DNA of 33,896 nt. Source: an uncultured Geobacteraceae bacterium (lineage in GTDB: Bacteria > Desulfobacterota > Desulfuromonadia > Geobacterales > Pseudopelobacteraceae). The translations under genes and the position numbers were made by a program. Location of the stretch: contig CAINRC010000026.1 in the NCBI GenBank assembly GCA_903852495.1, forward strand, positions 1 to 33,896. Direction: 5' to 3'. Below the pieces are notes generated by a model. The model searched no databases and had not been told where the DNA came from. It was given only the letters and a program-made list of their open reading frames with translations. This document shows, one piece after another, positions 15,451 through 24,000 of the stretch (within the stretch, counting starts at the first letter, position 1; each line of letters opens with the position of its first letter).

Positions 15451-15505
15451 ATCTTCAACAACGACTTTTTACGGAGGACCTATTTATCAAAACCAGGAGA
15501 ATGAG

Positions 15506-15730
15506 ATGATGAACCGCATAGCAGCAAGCATGATATGTGTTTTAATAACAGCCGGTTCCGCCATGGCTGAAGTCGGCGTCGGCGTTGACATCAACACCCC
15601 CAATGTACGGGTGCAGGTCGGCACTCCGCCACAGCTGCACATGACGGTGGTGGAGCGTGAACGGGTTATCGTCAGGGGAAAAGAGGGTGTGAGAGGAAAA
15701 AAGGGCCACGGCAGGCATACCCGGCCTTAA
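15506..15730 (+). CDS. Small secreted basic protein
   Basis: Seventy-four residues: a signal peptide (ASMICVLITAGSAMA), then EVGVGVDINTPNVRVQVG and a basic Arg/Lys/Gly tail ending GKKGHGRHTRP. AGGAG at 15495-15499 supports ATG 15506. The mature start resembles that of the riboswitch-controlled protein at 11541 (VSVAIGLPNLSIGINMP), so the two may be related and once neighbours. Its upstream region is now the right end of the transposon 31 bases away, so its original promoter has probably been lost. No function is known. Confidence 0.65.
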   Translation: MMNRIAASMICVLITAGSAMAEVGVGVDINTPNVRVQVGTPPQLHMTVVERERVIVRGKEGVRGKKGHGRHTRP

Positions 15731-15751
15731 GAATCAAATTTACAAACAAAG

Positions 15752-15789
15752 TGCGGAAATAGCACCGAGAGTACCCCCGCAATTATTTT
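15752..15789 (+). terminator. Weak terminator candidate after the small secreted protein gene
   Basis: TGCGG (15752-15756) can pair with CCGCA (15777-15781), followed by ATTATTTTT. The stem is short with a large loop, so this is tentative. Confidence 0.3.
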
Positions 15790-15791
15790 TC

Positions 15792-15835
15792 TTGACATTC
15801 GTTTGTTGGTACATTACCTATAGTCTTACTAGATT
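15792..15835 (+). promoter_or_regulatory. Promoter and possible operator of the Rrf2 gene
   Basis: TTGACA lies at 15792-15797. A best -10 is unclear: TATAGT at 15819 gives a long 21-base spacer. CTATAGTCTTACTAGAT (15818-15834) contains the small palindrome TAGT-CTT-ACTA directly before the start codon, and no ribosome binding site is visible. A repressor bound here would block its own gene. The metY promoter has a similar TAGTCTAC over its -10 region. Confidence 0.4.
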
Positions 15836-16297
15836 ATGATATCGAAAAAGACTAAATACGCGCTCAAGGCGCTTGGGTACCTCGCCGAACATTCCGTTGG
15901 TGACCCTATTCTTATTTCCGAACTGGCAAAAGAGGAAAATATCCCCCGGAAATTTCTGGAAGCGATTCTTGTTGCACTCCGCAAGGGGGGCGTTCTTAAA
16001 AGCAAGATCGGCAAGGGGGGCGGCTATATGCTGGCCCTGCCGCCCGCCAACATTACCATCGGCAAGATTGTCAGTATTCTGGAGGGGGGCTTTGCCCTGG
16101 TTGAGTGCCTCAACGACAACGTCAAGGGGGTGTGTGAAGAGTGCGGCGATCCGGCTTGCTGCGGCATCCGTCTGGTAATGAGCGACGTGAAGAAGGCTAT
16201 AGATTCGGTGCTGGAATCCACAACTCTGGCCGACATGGTGGAGAAAAGCGATACGGCACGGCAGCACAAATCAAAAATAATGGATTTTAGTATATAA
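15836..16297 (+). CDS. Rrf2-family transcription regulator (CymR/IscR-like)
   Basis: A 153-residue protein. The winged helix (residues about 1-65) has the family start KTKYALKALGYLAEHS and the recognition part IPRKFLEAILVALRKGGVLKSKIGKGGGYML. The dimerisation region carries a cysteine cluster, ECLNDNVKGVCEECGDPACCG (about 95-115), in the place where IscR/NsrR-type members bind an Fe-S cluster. CymR-type members control cysteine synthesis, and this gene lies directly upstream of cysK, so a role as sulfur-status or Fe-S sensor for the cluster is likely (inference). No ribosome binding site is visible before ATG 15836. Confidence 0.88.
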   Translation: MISKKTKYALKALGYLAEHSVGDPILISELAKEENIPRKFLEAILVALRKGGVLKSKIGKGGGYMLALPPANITIGKIVSILEGGFALVECLNDNVKGVCEECGDPACCGIRLVMSDVKKAIDSVLESTTLADMVEKSDTARQHKSKIMDFSI

Positions 16298-16303
16298 ATT
16301 TTT

Positions 16304-16339
16304 TTGTCACATAAACCTACCTATCCTATAGAGATAGGT
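16304..16339 (+). promoter_or_regulatory. cysK promoter overlapped by an operator palindrome
   Basis: TTGTCA (16304-16309), 17 bases, then TATAGA (16327-16332). The arms ACCTATC (16319-16325) and GATAGGT (16333-16339) are a perfect inverted repeat centred on the -10 box, so a bound dimer would block RNA polymerase. The Rrf2 protein encoded just upstream is the obvious candidate. Confidence 0.65.
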
Positions 16340-16360
16340 AAAACACGAGGGGGAAAAATC

Positions 16361-17314
16361 ATGAGCAAAATTTATGCAGACAACTCGCAGTCAATCGGCA
16401 ACACCCCGTTGATAAAGCTGAACAACATTGTCGGCAACTCCAAGGCCACCATCCTGGTAAAAGTCGAAGGGCGCAATCCGGCTTATTCCGTCAAATGCCG
16501 CATCGGTGCCAACATGATCTGGGATGCCGAGAAACGCGGCGTTCTGAAACCGGGCGTTGAAATCATCGAGCCAACTTCGGGCAATACCGGTATCGCCCTG
16601 GCCTATGTTGCCGCCGCACGCGGCTACAAGCTGACCCTGACCATGCCGGAAACCATGAGCATCGAGCGCCGTCGTGTGCTGGCCGCTCTGGGTGCCAATC
16701 TGATTCTCACCCCCGGTGCTGAAGGAATGAAGGGTGCCATCAACCGCGCCGAAGAGATCGCCGCTGCCGAACCGGAAAAATATTTCCTGCCGCAGCAGTT
16801 CAAAAATCCGGCTAACCCAGAAATCCACGAGAAAACCACCGGGCCTGAAATCTGGAATGACACCGACGGAGGAATCGACGTTCTGGTAGCCGGAGTCGGT
16901 ACCGGCGGCACCATCACCGGTATTTCCCGCTACATCAAAAACACCAAAGGGAAAAAAATCATTTCCGTTGCGGTAGAGCCGAAAGAAAGCCCGGTCATTA
17001 GCCAGAAACTGGCCGGTCTCCCGCTTCAGCCCGCCCCGCACAAGATTCAGGGCATCGGCGCAGGATTTATCCCGGATACCCTCGACCTGTCGGTCATTGA
17101 CCGCGTCGAGCAGGTGGAGAGCGCCGAAGCGATTGAATTCGCCAAACGTCTTGCCAAAGAAGAAGGGCTGCTGGTCGGCATTTCCTGCGGTGCTGCTGTT
17201 GCTGCTGCGGTTCGCCTTGGCCAGCTGGACGAATTTGCCGGCAAGACCATAGTTGTTATTCTCCCGGATGGTGCAGAACGCTACCTGTCCACCGCCCTGT
17301 TTGAAGGGATCTAA
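16361..17314 (+). CDS. cysK: Cysteine synthase A (O-acetylserine sulfhydrylase)
   Basis: A 317-residue PLP enzyme that makes cysteine from O-acetylserine and sulfide in the cytoplasm. The PLP lysine is Lys45 in [20 protein letters not shown]; the substrate loop is [20 protein letters not shown] and the phosphate loop [16 protein letters not shown]. The VKCR form and the long shared stretches resemble enterobacterial CysK rather than CysM. ATG 16361 follows GAGGGGG; the frame is open upstream only through the promoter. The siroheme reductase gene starts three bases after its stop, so the two form an operon. Confidence 0.95.
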   Translation: MSKIYADNSQSIGNTPLIKLNNIVGNSKATILVKVEGRNPAYSVKCRIGANMIWDAEKRGVLKPGVEIIEPTSGNTGIALAYVAAARGYKLTLTMPETMSIERRRVLAALGANLILTPGAEGMKGAINRAEEIAAAEPEKYFLPQQFKNPANPEIHEKTTGPEIWNDTDGGIDVLVAGVGTGGTITGISRYIKNTKGKKIISVAVEPKESPVISQKLAGLPLQPAPHKIQGIGAGFIPDTLDLSVIDRVEQVESAEAIEFAKRLAKEEGLLVGISCGAAVAAAVRLGQLDEFAGKTIVVILPDGAERYLSTALFEGI

Positions 17315-17317
17315 ATC

Positions 17318-18616
17318 ATGAGTAAAACGGCTGCCGATTTCCGTCTTGACGGGATTTATACCCAGCGTCAGGACGGATTCTATATGCAGCGGGTCAAGCT
17401 GCCGGCGGGGGTTATCTCCGCCGGGCAGGCCCGCACGGTGGCCGACGTTTCAACCACGTTCGGGCAGGGAACAGTACACCTGACCTCCCGTGGCAGCATG
17501 GAGATCCATTGGCTGAAAGAGCCGGATCTGCCCCGGATAAAACAGGAACTTGCCAAAACCGGACTGACTTCCCGGGGAGCTTGCGGCGGAGCGGTACGCG
17601 GGATTACCTGCGGCAGCCAAGGCGCCCAAGGGTTCCCGGCACTTGAATCACTGGCCTGGCGTCTGCACCGCCACTTTACCGGCAACCCGCGCTTCGAACG
17701 CCTGCCGAAAAAGTTCAAAATCGGCGTTGAAGCGGATATTGTCGGCGGCAGGCACCTGATTCAGGATGTGGGTCTGGTGCTGGCGGGGTTAGCGGATGGC
17801 CGGGCCCGCTATGACGTCTGGATTGCCGGCGGCCTCGGCCGTGCTCCGCGCCCCGGATTCCTGCTGGCCGGGAATCTGCCGGAAGAACGGATTATTCCGC
17901 TGATCGAAGCGATTGTAGCAGTGTACGTCGCTCATGCACCACCACCGCAGCGGCTGAAGTATGTCGCCGCCCAGCTTGGCCAGGAGGAACTGCGCCGGCT
18001 GATTGAGGCGGAACCGGGATACGGCGAGGAACTGCCGCCGGTCAGTGGATTCACCGAACACATCATCCCGCCATCGGCCGGACGAGTGCGGCTGATACTA
18101 CCGGTATTTGCCGGAAACCTTACCGCCGATCAGCTCCGCCGGATTGCCGAAGCCGCCGACATTCACGCTGACGGTGCCCTCATGGTGACCGCCAATCAGG
18201 ATATCGCCCTGCTGCTGGCAGCGGGTGCCGATCCGGATGCTGTGGCAGCGGAACTGCGCGCCGGCACCGGGCTTTCAGCTGTTGTTGGTTCACATCGTAT
18301 CCTGCGAGTCTGTCCCGGCAGCCATGAATGCCGCATGGGACTGGCGGCGACGCGAGAAGTTGCCGCACTGGTCGCAGATGCCGTGCCGGAAGCGCTGCTC
18401 GGTCTTGAATGGGCGGTCTCCGGGTGTCAAAACTCCTGTAGTCAGCCGCAGTTGGCCGGTGTCGGAATTGTTGCCGCTCGTTTGTCAGCCGATGCCGGGG
18501 GGACGAAATCACCCCGCTTTGATATCTATCGCCGGCGGCAGGCCGGGCTGGGGGAGAAGGTCCACGAAGGATTGACCAGCGAGGAACTTGTGGCAACGCT
18601 TATGGGAATTGACTAG
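17318..18616 (+). CDS. Siroheme/[4Fe-4S] sulfite or nitrite reductase
   Basis: A 432-residue protein of the nitrite/sulfite reductase haemoprotein family. It has two ferredoxin-like half-domains: the first around residues 10-75 (GQGTVHLTSRGSMEIHWL), the second around 255-330. The cluster ligands are Cys332 and Cys338 (RVCPGSHECRMGL) and Cys370 and Cys374 (SGCQNSCSQPQ), the C-x5-C ... C-x3-C pattern that bridges siroheme to the iron-sulfur cluster. It is shorter than CysI (about 570 residues), closer to compact reductases of anaerobes. In an operon with cysK, sulfite reduction to sulfide is more likely than nitrite reduction (inference). No flavoprotein partner gene is present. Confidence 0.85.
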   Translation: MSKTAADFRLDGIYTQRQDGFYMQRVKLPAGVISAGQARTVADVSTTFGQGTVHLTSRGSMEIHWLKEPDLPRIKQELAKTGLTSRGACGGAVRGITCGSQGAQGFPALESLAWRLHRHFTGNPRFERLPKKFKIGVEADIVGGRHLIQDVGLVLAGLADGRARYDVWIAGGLGRAPRPGFLLAGNLPEERIIPLIEAIVAVYVAHAPPPQRLKYVAAQLGQEELRRLIEAEPGYGEELPPVSGFTEHIIPPSAGRVRLILPVFAGNLTADQLRRIAEAADIHADGALMVTANQDIALLLAAGADPDAVAAELRAGTGLSAVVGSHRILRVCPGSHECRMGLAATREVAALVADAVPEALLGLEWAVSGCQNSCSQPQLAGVGIVAARLSADAGGTKSPRFDIYRRRQAGLGEKVHEGLTSEELVATLMGID

Positions 18617-18636
18617 GAACGTATGAGGAGTCCGGC

Positions 18637-18819
18637 ATGGCAGCAGAAACAAATGAATCATGGAATGCGGAACTGGAGCGACTGATACGTACGTCGCTGC
18701 AGTCGATCCGCTTCGGCACCGTGAGCCTCGTCGTCCAGGACGGCAAGGTCATTCAGGTGGATAAGAGTGAAAAAATCCGTATCAATCGGAGCGGGCATAT
18801 AGACGGCAGCGGTATCTGA
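18637..18819 (+). CDS. DUF2292 (YezD-like) small protein
   Basis: Sixty residues with the short DUF2292 pattern: SLQSIRFGTVSLVVQDGKVIQVDKSEKIR, a two-stranded hairpin around a conserved DG turn. The family is repeatedly found in sulfate/sulfite assimilation gene clusters; its biochemical role is not known. GAGGAG before the ATG and the 20-base gap from the reductase gene place it in the same operon. The conserved double-hairpin element begins 21 bases after its stop. Confidence 0.85.
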   Translation: MAAETNESWNAELERLIRTSLQSIRFGTVSLVVQDGKVIQVDKSEKIRINRSGHIDGSGI

Positions 18820-18840
18820 TTTTTGCCGTACACCTACTGA

Positions 18841-18904
18841 GCTAACCAGAAAACTGGAGGCCGGTCGAGATCCCACCACGGTGAACTCTTCCGGCCTCTT
18901 ATAA
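18841..18904 (+). promoter_or_regulatory. Sulfur-linked double-hairpin leader element, copy 1
   Basis: GCTAACCAGAAAACTGGAGG starts the element. Hairpin 1 is CCAG-AAAA-CTGG (18846-18857). Hairpin 2 pairs GAGGCCGG (18857-18864, via AGGCCGG) with CCGGCCTC (18891-18898), followed by TTATAATT. It lies between the DUF2292 gene and the NifH-like gene, 31 bases before the latter. Copies 2 and 3 share the 5' sequence almost letter for letter. The T tract is weak here, so this copy may terminate only partly, or may work differently. Confidence 0.65.
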
Positions 18905-18934
18905 TTCAAGCGGGAAATTAACAGGTATGAAACC

Positions 18935-19798
18935 ATGACACAGCACATCGCGTTATACGGCAAGGGGGGCGTCGGCAAAACGACACTGGCGGCGAATATA
19001 AGTGCCGCACTGGTTGAGGCTGGATTCAGAGTCATGCTGGTTGGCTGTGACCCGGACGGAGATACGACCTCCCTGCTGCATGACGGCCTTCCGATTCCGG
19101 CGCTGCAGGATAGGGTCCGGAATCAGGAAACCATTACAGTGGAAACTGCCGTTTACGCCGGTTACAAAGGTATCACCTGCGTGGAACTGGGCCTCCGATC
19201 TCCCGGTAATCTGCAGCGGGGGTTACAGGAACTCAAACGGCTGCAGCTGTTTGAACAGCATAAACCGGATTACATTCTATATGATATTCCGGGCGACAGC
19301 TCATGCACGGCACTGCACGCGGTTCTTGCCGAGGTGGATATTGTCAGGCTTTTTGTCGTCACTACTGCCGATTTTAAAGCGCTGCAGTCTGCTAATGAGG
19401 CCTTTACCCTTCTGGAACTGCACAACGGCGATAGAACTCAGCCGGTTCTGATGGGGGGGCTTATCCCCAACGGCATAACCAGTTCGTTCGAAGAGTCCTT
19501 TGTCAGCGATTTTGCCTACCATGCCAATGCCCGTACCATCGGGAAGGTGCCCCGATCGCTGGTGGTGCGGCAGTGCGAACTGTCCGGGAAAACCGTTATC
19601 GAATCCCGTCCCCTGTCTAACCAGTCGTACTATTACCGGCGGCTGGCGAACCAGATCGTTGACGCCTCGGGAGCGATCTATTCCGGAAATCTTCCCCAGC
19701 CGATGTCTGCGGAGCGTCTGCGCAACTGGAGCCGGGAATGGGCGGACCGGATTCATGCACTGGAAAACGGATTGGTGACGGACGGCGCGGCTATATAG
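18935..19798 (+). CDS. NifH-like ATPase lacking one cluster cysteine, in a sulfur operon
   Basis: A 287-residue P-loop protein aligned along its full length with nitrogenase iron protein. It has GKGGVGKTT (residues 9-17), VMLVGCDPDGDTTSLL (switch-like region), GYKGITCVELG and YDIPGDSSCTAL. Cys124 in the last segment matches the second [4Fe-4S] ligand of NifH (GDVVC). The first ligand, in the GVGCAGRG loop, is missing: the loop reads SPGNLQRGL. A classical inter-subunit cluster is therefore unlikely as drawn. No nifDK-like genes are present. Position after the siroheme reductase and DUF2292 suggests a role in sulfur metabolism, perhaps ATP-driven electron delivery or metallo-cofactor insertion; this is inference. 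The ribosome binding site is weak. Confidence 0.8.
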   Translation: MTQHIALYGKGGVGKTTLAANISAALVEAGFRVMLVGCDPDGDTTSLLHDGLPIPALQDRVRNQETITVETAVYAGYKGITCVELGLRSPGNLQRGLQELKRLQLFEQHKPDYILYDIPGDSSCTALHAVLAEVDIVRLFVVTTADFKALQSANEAFTLLELHNGDRTQPVLMGGLIPNGITSSFEESFVSDFAYHANARTIGKVPRSLVVRQCELSGKTVIESRPLSNQSYYYRRLANQIVDASGAIYSGNLPQPMSAERLRNWSREWADRIHALENGLVTDGAAI

Positions 19799-19965
19799 CC
19801 GGCTGATGGAGATCTCAAAACATTTTCGTCATAATCCCCACATGATATTTGCACTCCCGTGCATCTTGGGCTACACTCTGGCCGTTGCAGGTCTGAACAG
19901 GTGGCTCTCTCTCCTCCATACCGTCCGGAGCGCCCCATTGATCCTCAGGAAAGAAGAATATCATA

Positions 19966-21081
19966 ATGCGATTTCCCCTACTCCCGCTCTGCCTTGTTCT
20001 GCTCCTCTCCTGCGTTTCCTGCACGGCCAAAAAAGAAAAACCGCGCCCTAAACCGCCGGTACCTGTCCAGACCGCCCAGGCGGTGCAGAAGGATGTGCCG
20101 ATCCAGGTGAAGGCCATCGGCAACGTCGAAGCGTTTACCAGCGTTGCCATCAAGTCCCAGGTGGGGGGGCAGATTGCCCGGATTCACTTCTCCGAGGGGA
20201 GCAATGTGGCGCAGGGGGCACTGCTGGTCAGCATTGATCCAGAGCCGTTCCAGGCGAGCCTGAGCCAGTTTGAGGCCGCCCTTGCCAGGGATCAGGCACT
20301 GGCAAGGTTCTCCCACGAGCAGGCGGTCCGCTATGAAGGGCTGCTGAAAGAGGGGATCGTGACCAGTGACCAGTACGAGTCGCTACAGTCCAATGCGGAA
20401 TCCCTGGCCGCCGCCGTTGTCGCCGATCGCGCCGCCATCAGGAATGCCAAAATACAGCTGGGCTACTGCTCCATCCGCTCACCGATTGCCGGGCGCACCG
20501 GTACGGTGGCACTGCAGCCGGGTAACCTGGTAAAGGCGAATGATCTGGCCATCGTGACAGTCAATCAGGTCAGTCCCATCAGCGTGACCTTTTCCCTGCC
20601 GGAAAAACGGCTGGGGGAGATCAAGCGAGCCATGGCCGCAGGCCAGTTGAAGGTGGAGGCGGTTATTCCCAACGAACCGGGCGCCAGTGAAACGGGAACA
20701 ATCAACTTTCTGGATAATGCCGTAAATCCGGCGACCGGCACAATCAAACTCAAGGGCGTTTTTGCCAACAAATCCCACAAACTCTGGCCGGGCCAGTTTA
20801 CCGATGTACTTGTCACCCTCGCCTCCCGAAAAAGTTCTGTCGTCGTGCCGACCTCCGCAGTGCAGACCAGCCAGCAGGGTGAATTTGTGTATGTCGTCAA
20901 ACAGGACAACAAGGTTGAGATGCGCCAGGTTGTTACGGCTGCGGCGGTGGGCGAAGAAACGGTGATCGAGAAGGGGGTTGCTCCCGGCGAGACCGTGGTG
21001 ACTGACGGCCAGCTGCGCCTGACTCCCGGAGCGGCTGTTGAGTCGAAAGTAAAGCAGGGCGGCGAGGTGAAGAAGAAATGA
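19966..21081 (+). CDS. RND efflux periplasmic adaptor lipoprotein
   Basis: A 371-residue membrane fusion protein. The signal peptide ends in a lipobox region LLLSCVSC (lipidation at Cys16 or Cys19). The lipoyl-like barrel begins VQVKAIGNVEAFTSVAIKSQVGGQIARI-type sequence (about residues 45-75) with a helical hairpin (about 95-150), the second lipoyl half GYCSIRSPIAGRTGTVALQPGN, a beta-barrel (about 185-270) and a membrane-proximal domain. It links an inner-membrane RND pump to an outer-membrane channel. It overlaps the pump gene by four bases (ATGA). GGAAAGAAG precedes ATG 19966. No TolC-like gene is nearby. Confidence 0.9.
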   Translation: MRFPLLPLCLVLLLSCVSCTAKKEKPRPKPPVPVQTAQAVQKDVPIQVKAIGNVEAFTSVAIKSQVGGQIARIHFSEGSNVAQGALLVSIDPEPFQASLSQFEAALARDQALARFSHEQAVRYEGLLKEGIVTSDQYESLQSNAESLAAAVVADRAAIRNAKIQLGYCSIRSPIAGRTGTVALQPGNLVKANDLAIVTVNQVSPISVTFSLPEKRLGEIKRAMAAGQLKVEAVIPNEPGASETGTINFLDNAVNPATGTIKLKGVFANKSHKLWPGQFTDVLVTLASRKSSVVVPTSAVQTSQQGEFVYVVKQDNKVEMRQVVTAAAVGEETVIEKGVAPGETVVTDGQLRLTPGAAVESKVKQGGEVKKK

Positions 21082-24000
21082 ACATCGCGGATATTTTCAT
21101 CCGCCGTCCAATCATGACCTCCCTGGTCATGATCGCCATCTTCATTTTCGGGGTGGCGTCCTACCGGCTGCTGCCGGTAAATGACCTTCCCAATGTGGAT
21201 TTTCCGACCATCCAGGTCAACGCCAACCTGCCCGGTGCCAATCCGGACACCATGGCATCTGCGGTTGCCACCCCGCTGGAAAACCAACTCTCCACCATTG
21301 CCGGTGTCGATGCCATGACCTCCACCAACGGTATCGGCACGACACGAATCACCCTCCAGTTCACTCTTGACCGGGATATAGACGCTGCAGCCCAGGACGT
21401 GCAGGCGGCCATCTCTCTCGCCGTCCGGTCGCTGCCGAAAGATATGCCGACGCCGCCGTCGTTCCGCAAGGTCAATCCGGCGGATCAGCCGGTTCTGTAC
21501 CTGGCGCTCAGCTCCCCCACTCTGCCGCTGTCTGCGGTTGACGAGTACGCCCAGACCCTGATCGCGCGCCGCATTTCCACCATCAGCGGTGTTGCCCAGG
21601 TCAACGTGAACGGGTCGCAGAAATATGCCGTGCGGGCCCAGCTTGATCCGAAGGCGCTGGCGTCGCGCAAGATCGGTATTGATGAAGTGGCGGTCGCCAT
21701 TGATGCGGCGAACGCCAATCTCCCCACCGGGGTTCTGGACGGCACCAAGCAGGCATATACCATCGAGGCCAACGGGCAGCTGTTTAAAGCGGATGCCTAC
21801 CGGAAAACCGTAGTGGCGTATCGGGACGGCTCGCCGGTCCGGCTGGAGGAGCTTGGAAGTGTCATTGACAGTGTGGAAAACAACAAGACGGCGGGATGGT
21901 ACAACAATACCCGGGCCATCGTTCTCACCATTCAGCGGCAGCCGGGCACCAACACCATCGAGGTGGTGGACAACGTCAGAAAGCTGCTGCCCGGTTTCCG
22001 CAGCCAGATGCCGACATCCGTCGAGCTGAACGTGCTGTACGATCGGTCAATCCTGATCCGTGAATCAATGCATGACGTCAAGTTCACCCTGGTGCTGACG
22101 GTCTGTCTGGTCATCATGGTGATTTTCCTGTTTCTGCGCAATCTTTCCGCCACGATTATCCCCTCACTGGCGGTCCCCATGTCCGTCGTCGGCACCTTTA
22201 CCGTCATGCATCTGCTCGGCTTTTCCCTGAACAATATCTCCATGATGGCTCTGACCCTGGCGGTCGGGTTCGTCGTGGACGATGCCATTGTCATGCTGGA
22301 GAATATTGTCCGGCACATGGAAAAAGGGGAGGGCGCCATGGAAGCGGCGTTCAAGGGGTCGAAGGAGATCGGCTTCACCATCGTTTCCATGACCATTTCT
22401 CTGGTGGCGGTGTTCATTCCGGTGCTGTTCATGGGGGGGATCCTGGGGCGGTTGCTGCATGAATTTGCCATAACCATCAGCGTGGCGATTCTGGTCTCCT
22501 GCTTTGTCTCCCTGACCCTCACCCCCATGCTGTGCAGCCGCTTCCTGAAACCGCCGGCAACTGAACGGCACGGCCGCCTGTTCATGGTCATGGAACGGTT
22601 CTTCGACGGTATGCTGCAGATGTATGAGCGCTCCCTTAAAACGGTGATGCAGTACCGCCGCACCACCATGGTTGTGACGCTGCTGATCACGCTGGTGACG
22701 GTCTGGCTGTTCATGACCGTCCCCATGGGATTTCTGCCGTCGGAGGATACGGGACGGATCAACGCCGATACCGAGACGGCCCAGGGAACGTCCTTTACGG
22801 ATATGAAGCTGCACCAGGAAGCGATAGCGGCCATCATAGCCAAGGACCCGAATGTTGACGGCTTCATGTCATCTATCGGAGTGGGCACCGGCACCAACAC
22901 CGGGCGTTTATTCATGCGCCTGAAGCCGCGCAGCGAGCGAAAACTTTCCGCCGATGAGATTATTCAGGAGCTTCGTCCCAAGCTGGCAAAGGTTCCGGGC
23001 ATTCGCGTATTCCTGAAAAATATCCCGTCAATCCAGATCGGCGGCACCAGTTCCAAAAGCCTGTACCAGTTTACCCTGCAGGGGCAGAATACGAATGAGT
23101 TGTACCGCTCGGCGACCGATTTTGAAACCAGACTGCGGGAACTGCCGGAGCTGCAGGATGTGACCAGCGATCTGCAGATCAGCAACCCACAGGTTCATGT
23201 GGAGATCAACCGTGACAAGTTGGCGGCCCTGGGACTTACCGTACTGCAGGTGGAGGATGCCCTCGGCTATGCCTACGGCTCACGCCAGATATCCTCCATC
23301 TACGCCCCGACCAACCAGTATCAGGTGATACTGGAACTGGATCCGGTCTACCAGGGCGACCCGGCGGCGCTTGGCATGCTGTACATAAACTCGAAAACCG
23401 GCGGGCTGGTGCCGCTGGAAACCATCGCCACCATTTCCAAAACCATCGGGCCGCTGGCGGTCAACCACTTGGGACAGCTCCCGGCGGTGACGATCTCGTT
23501 CAACCTCCGCCCCGGAGTTGCCCTGGGTGATGCCATGAAGCTGGTCGGCACCCTTGCCGAAACATCGCTTCCCGCTACCATCAGCACCAGTTTTCAGGGG
23601 ACTGCCCAGGCCTTTAAATCCTCCTTCAGCGGCCTCTGGCTGCTGCTGGTCATGGCCATTTTCGTCATCTACGTGGTGCTCGGCGTACTCTATGAAAGCT
23701 ACATCCACCCGATTACGATCCTTTCCGGCCTGCCGGCGGCCGGTTTCGGCGCCCTGATCACGCTGATAATCTTCAAATGCGACCTGAACATCTACGGCTT
23801 CGTCGGGATTATCATGCTGATCGGCATTGTCAAAAAGAACGCCATCATGATGATTGACTTTGCTCTGGAAGCAGAGCGGGAGAGCGGGAAACTGCCGCTG
23901 GATGCAATTTTTGAGGGGGCAATTGTCCGCTTCCGGCCGATCATGATGACCACCATGGCGGCCCTGGTCGGCACGCTGCCCATCGCCCTGGGGCTGGGAG

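Larger units (their letters stand above)
12573..15474. mobile_element. ISL3-type transposon with a YhcG nuclease gene as cargo
   Basis: A 2902-base element with 16-base perfect terminal inverted repeats CCGTAAAAAGTCGTTG (12573-12588) and CAACGACTTTTTACGG (15459-15474). It contains, in order, a small unknown gene, a DUF1016/YhcG nuclease gene, another small gene and an intact ISL3-family transposase, all on the plus strand. Codon use and base composition are more AT-rich than in neighbouring genes. No clear target duplication was found at its borders (TCGGCTAT on the left, AGGACCTA on the right). The placement separates the riboswitch-controlled gene from the small secreted-protein gene at 15506. 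Confidence 0.8.

Noticed and set aside
19806-20051. Plus-strand open frame of 81 codons between the NifH-like and efflux adaptor genes
   Set aside because: No ribosome binding site and it overlaps the well-supported start and signal peptide of the adaptor gene.
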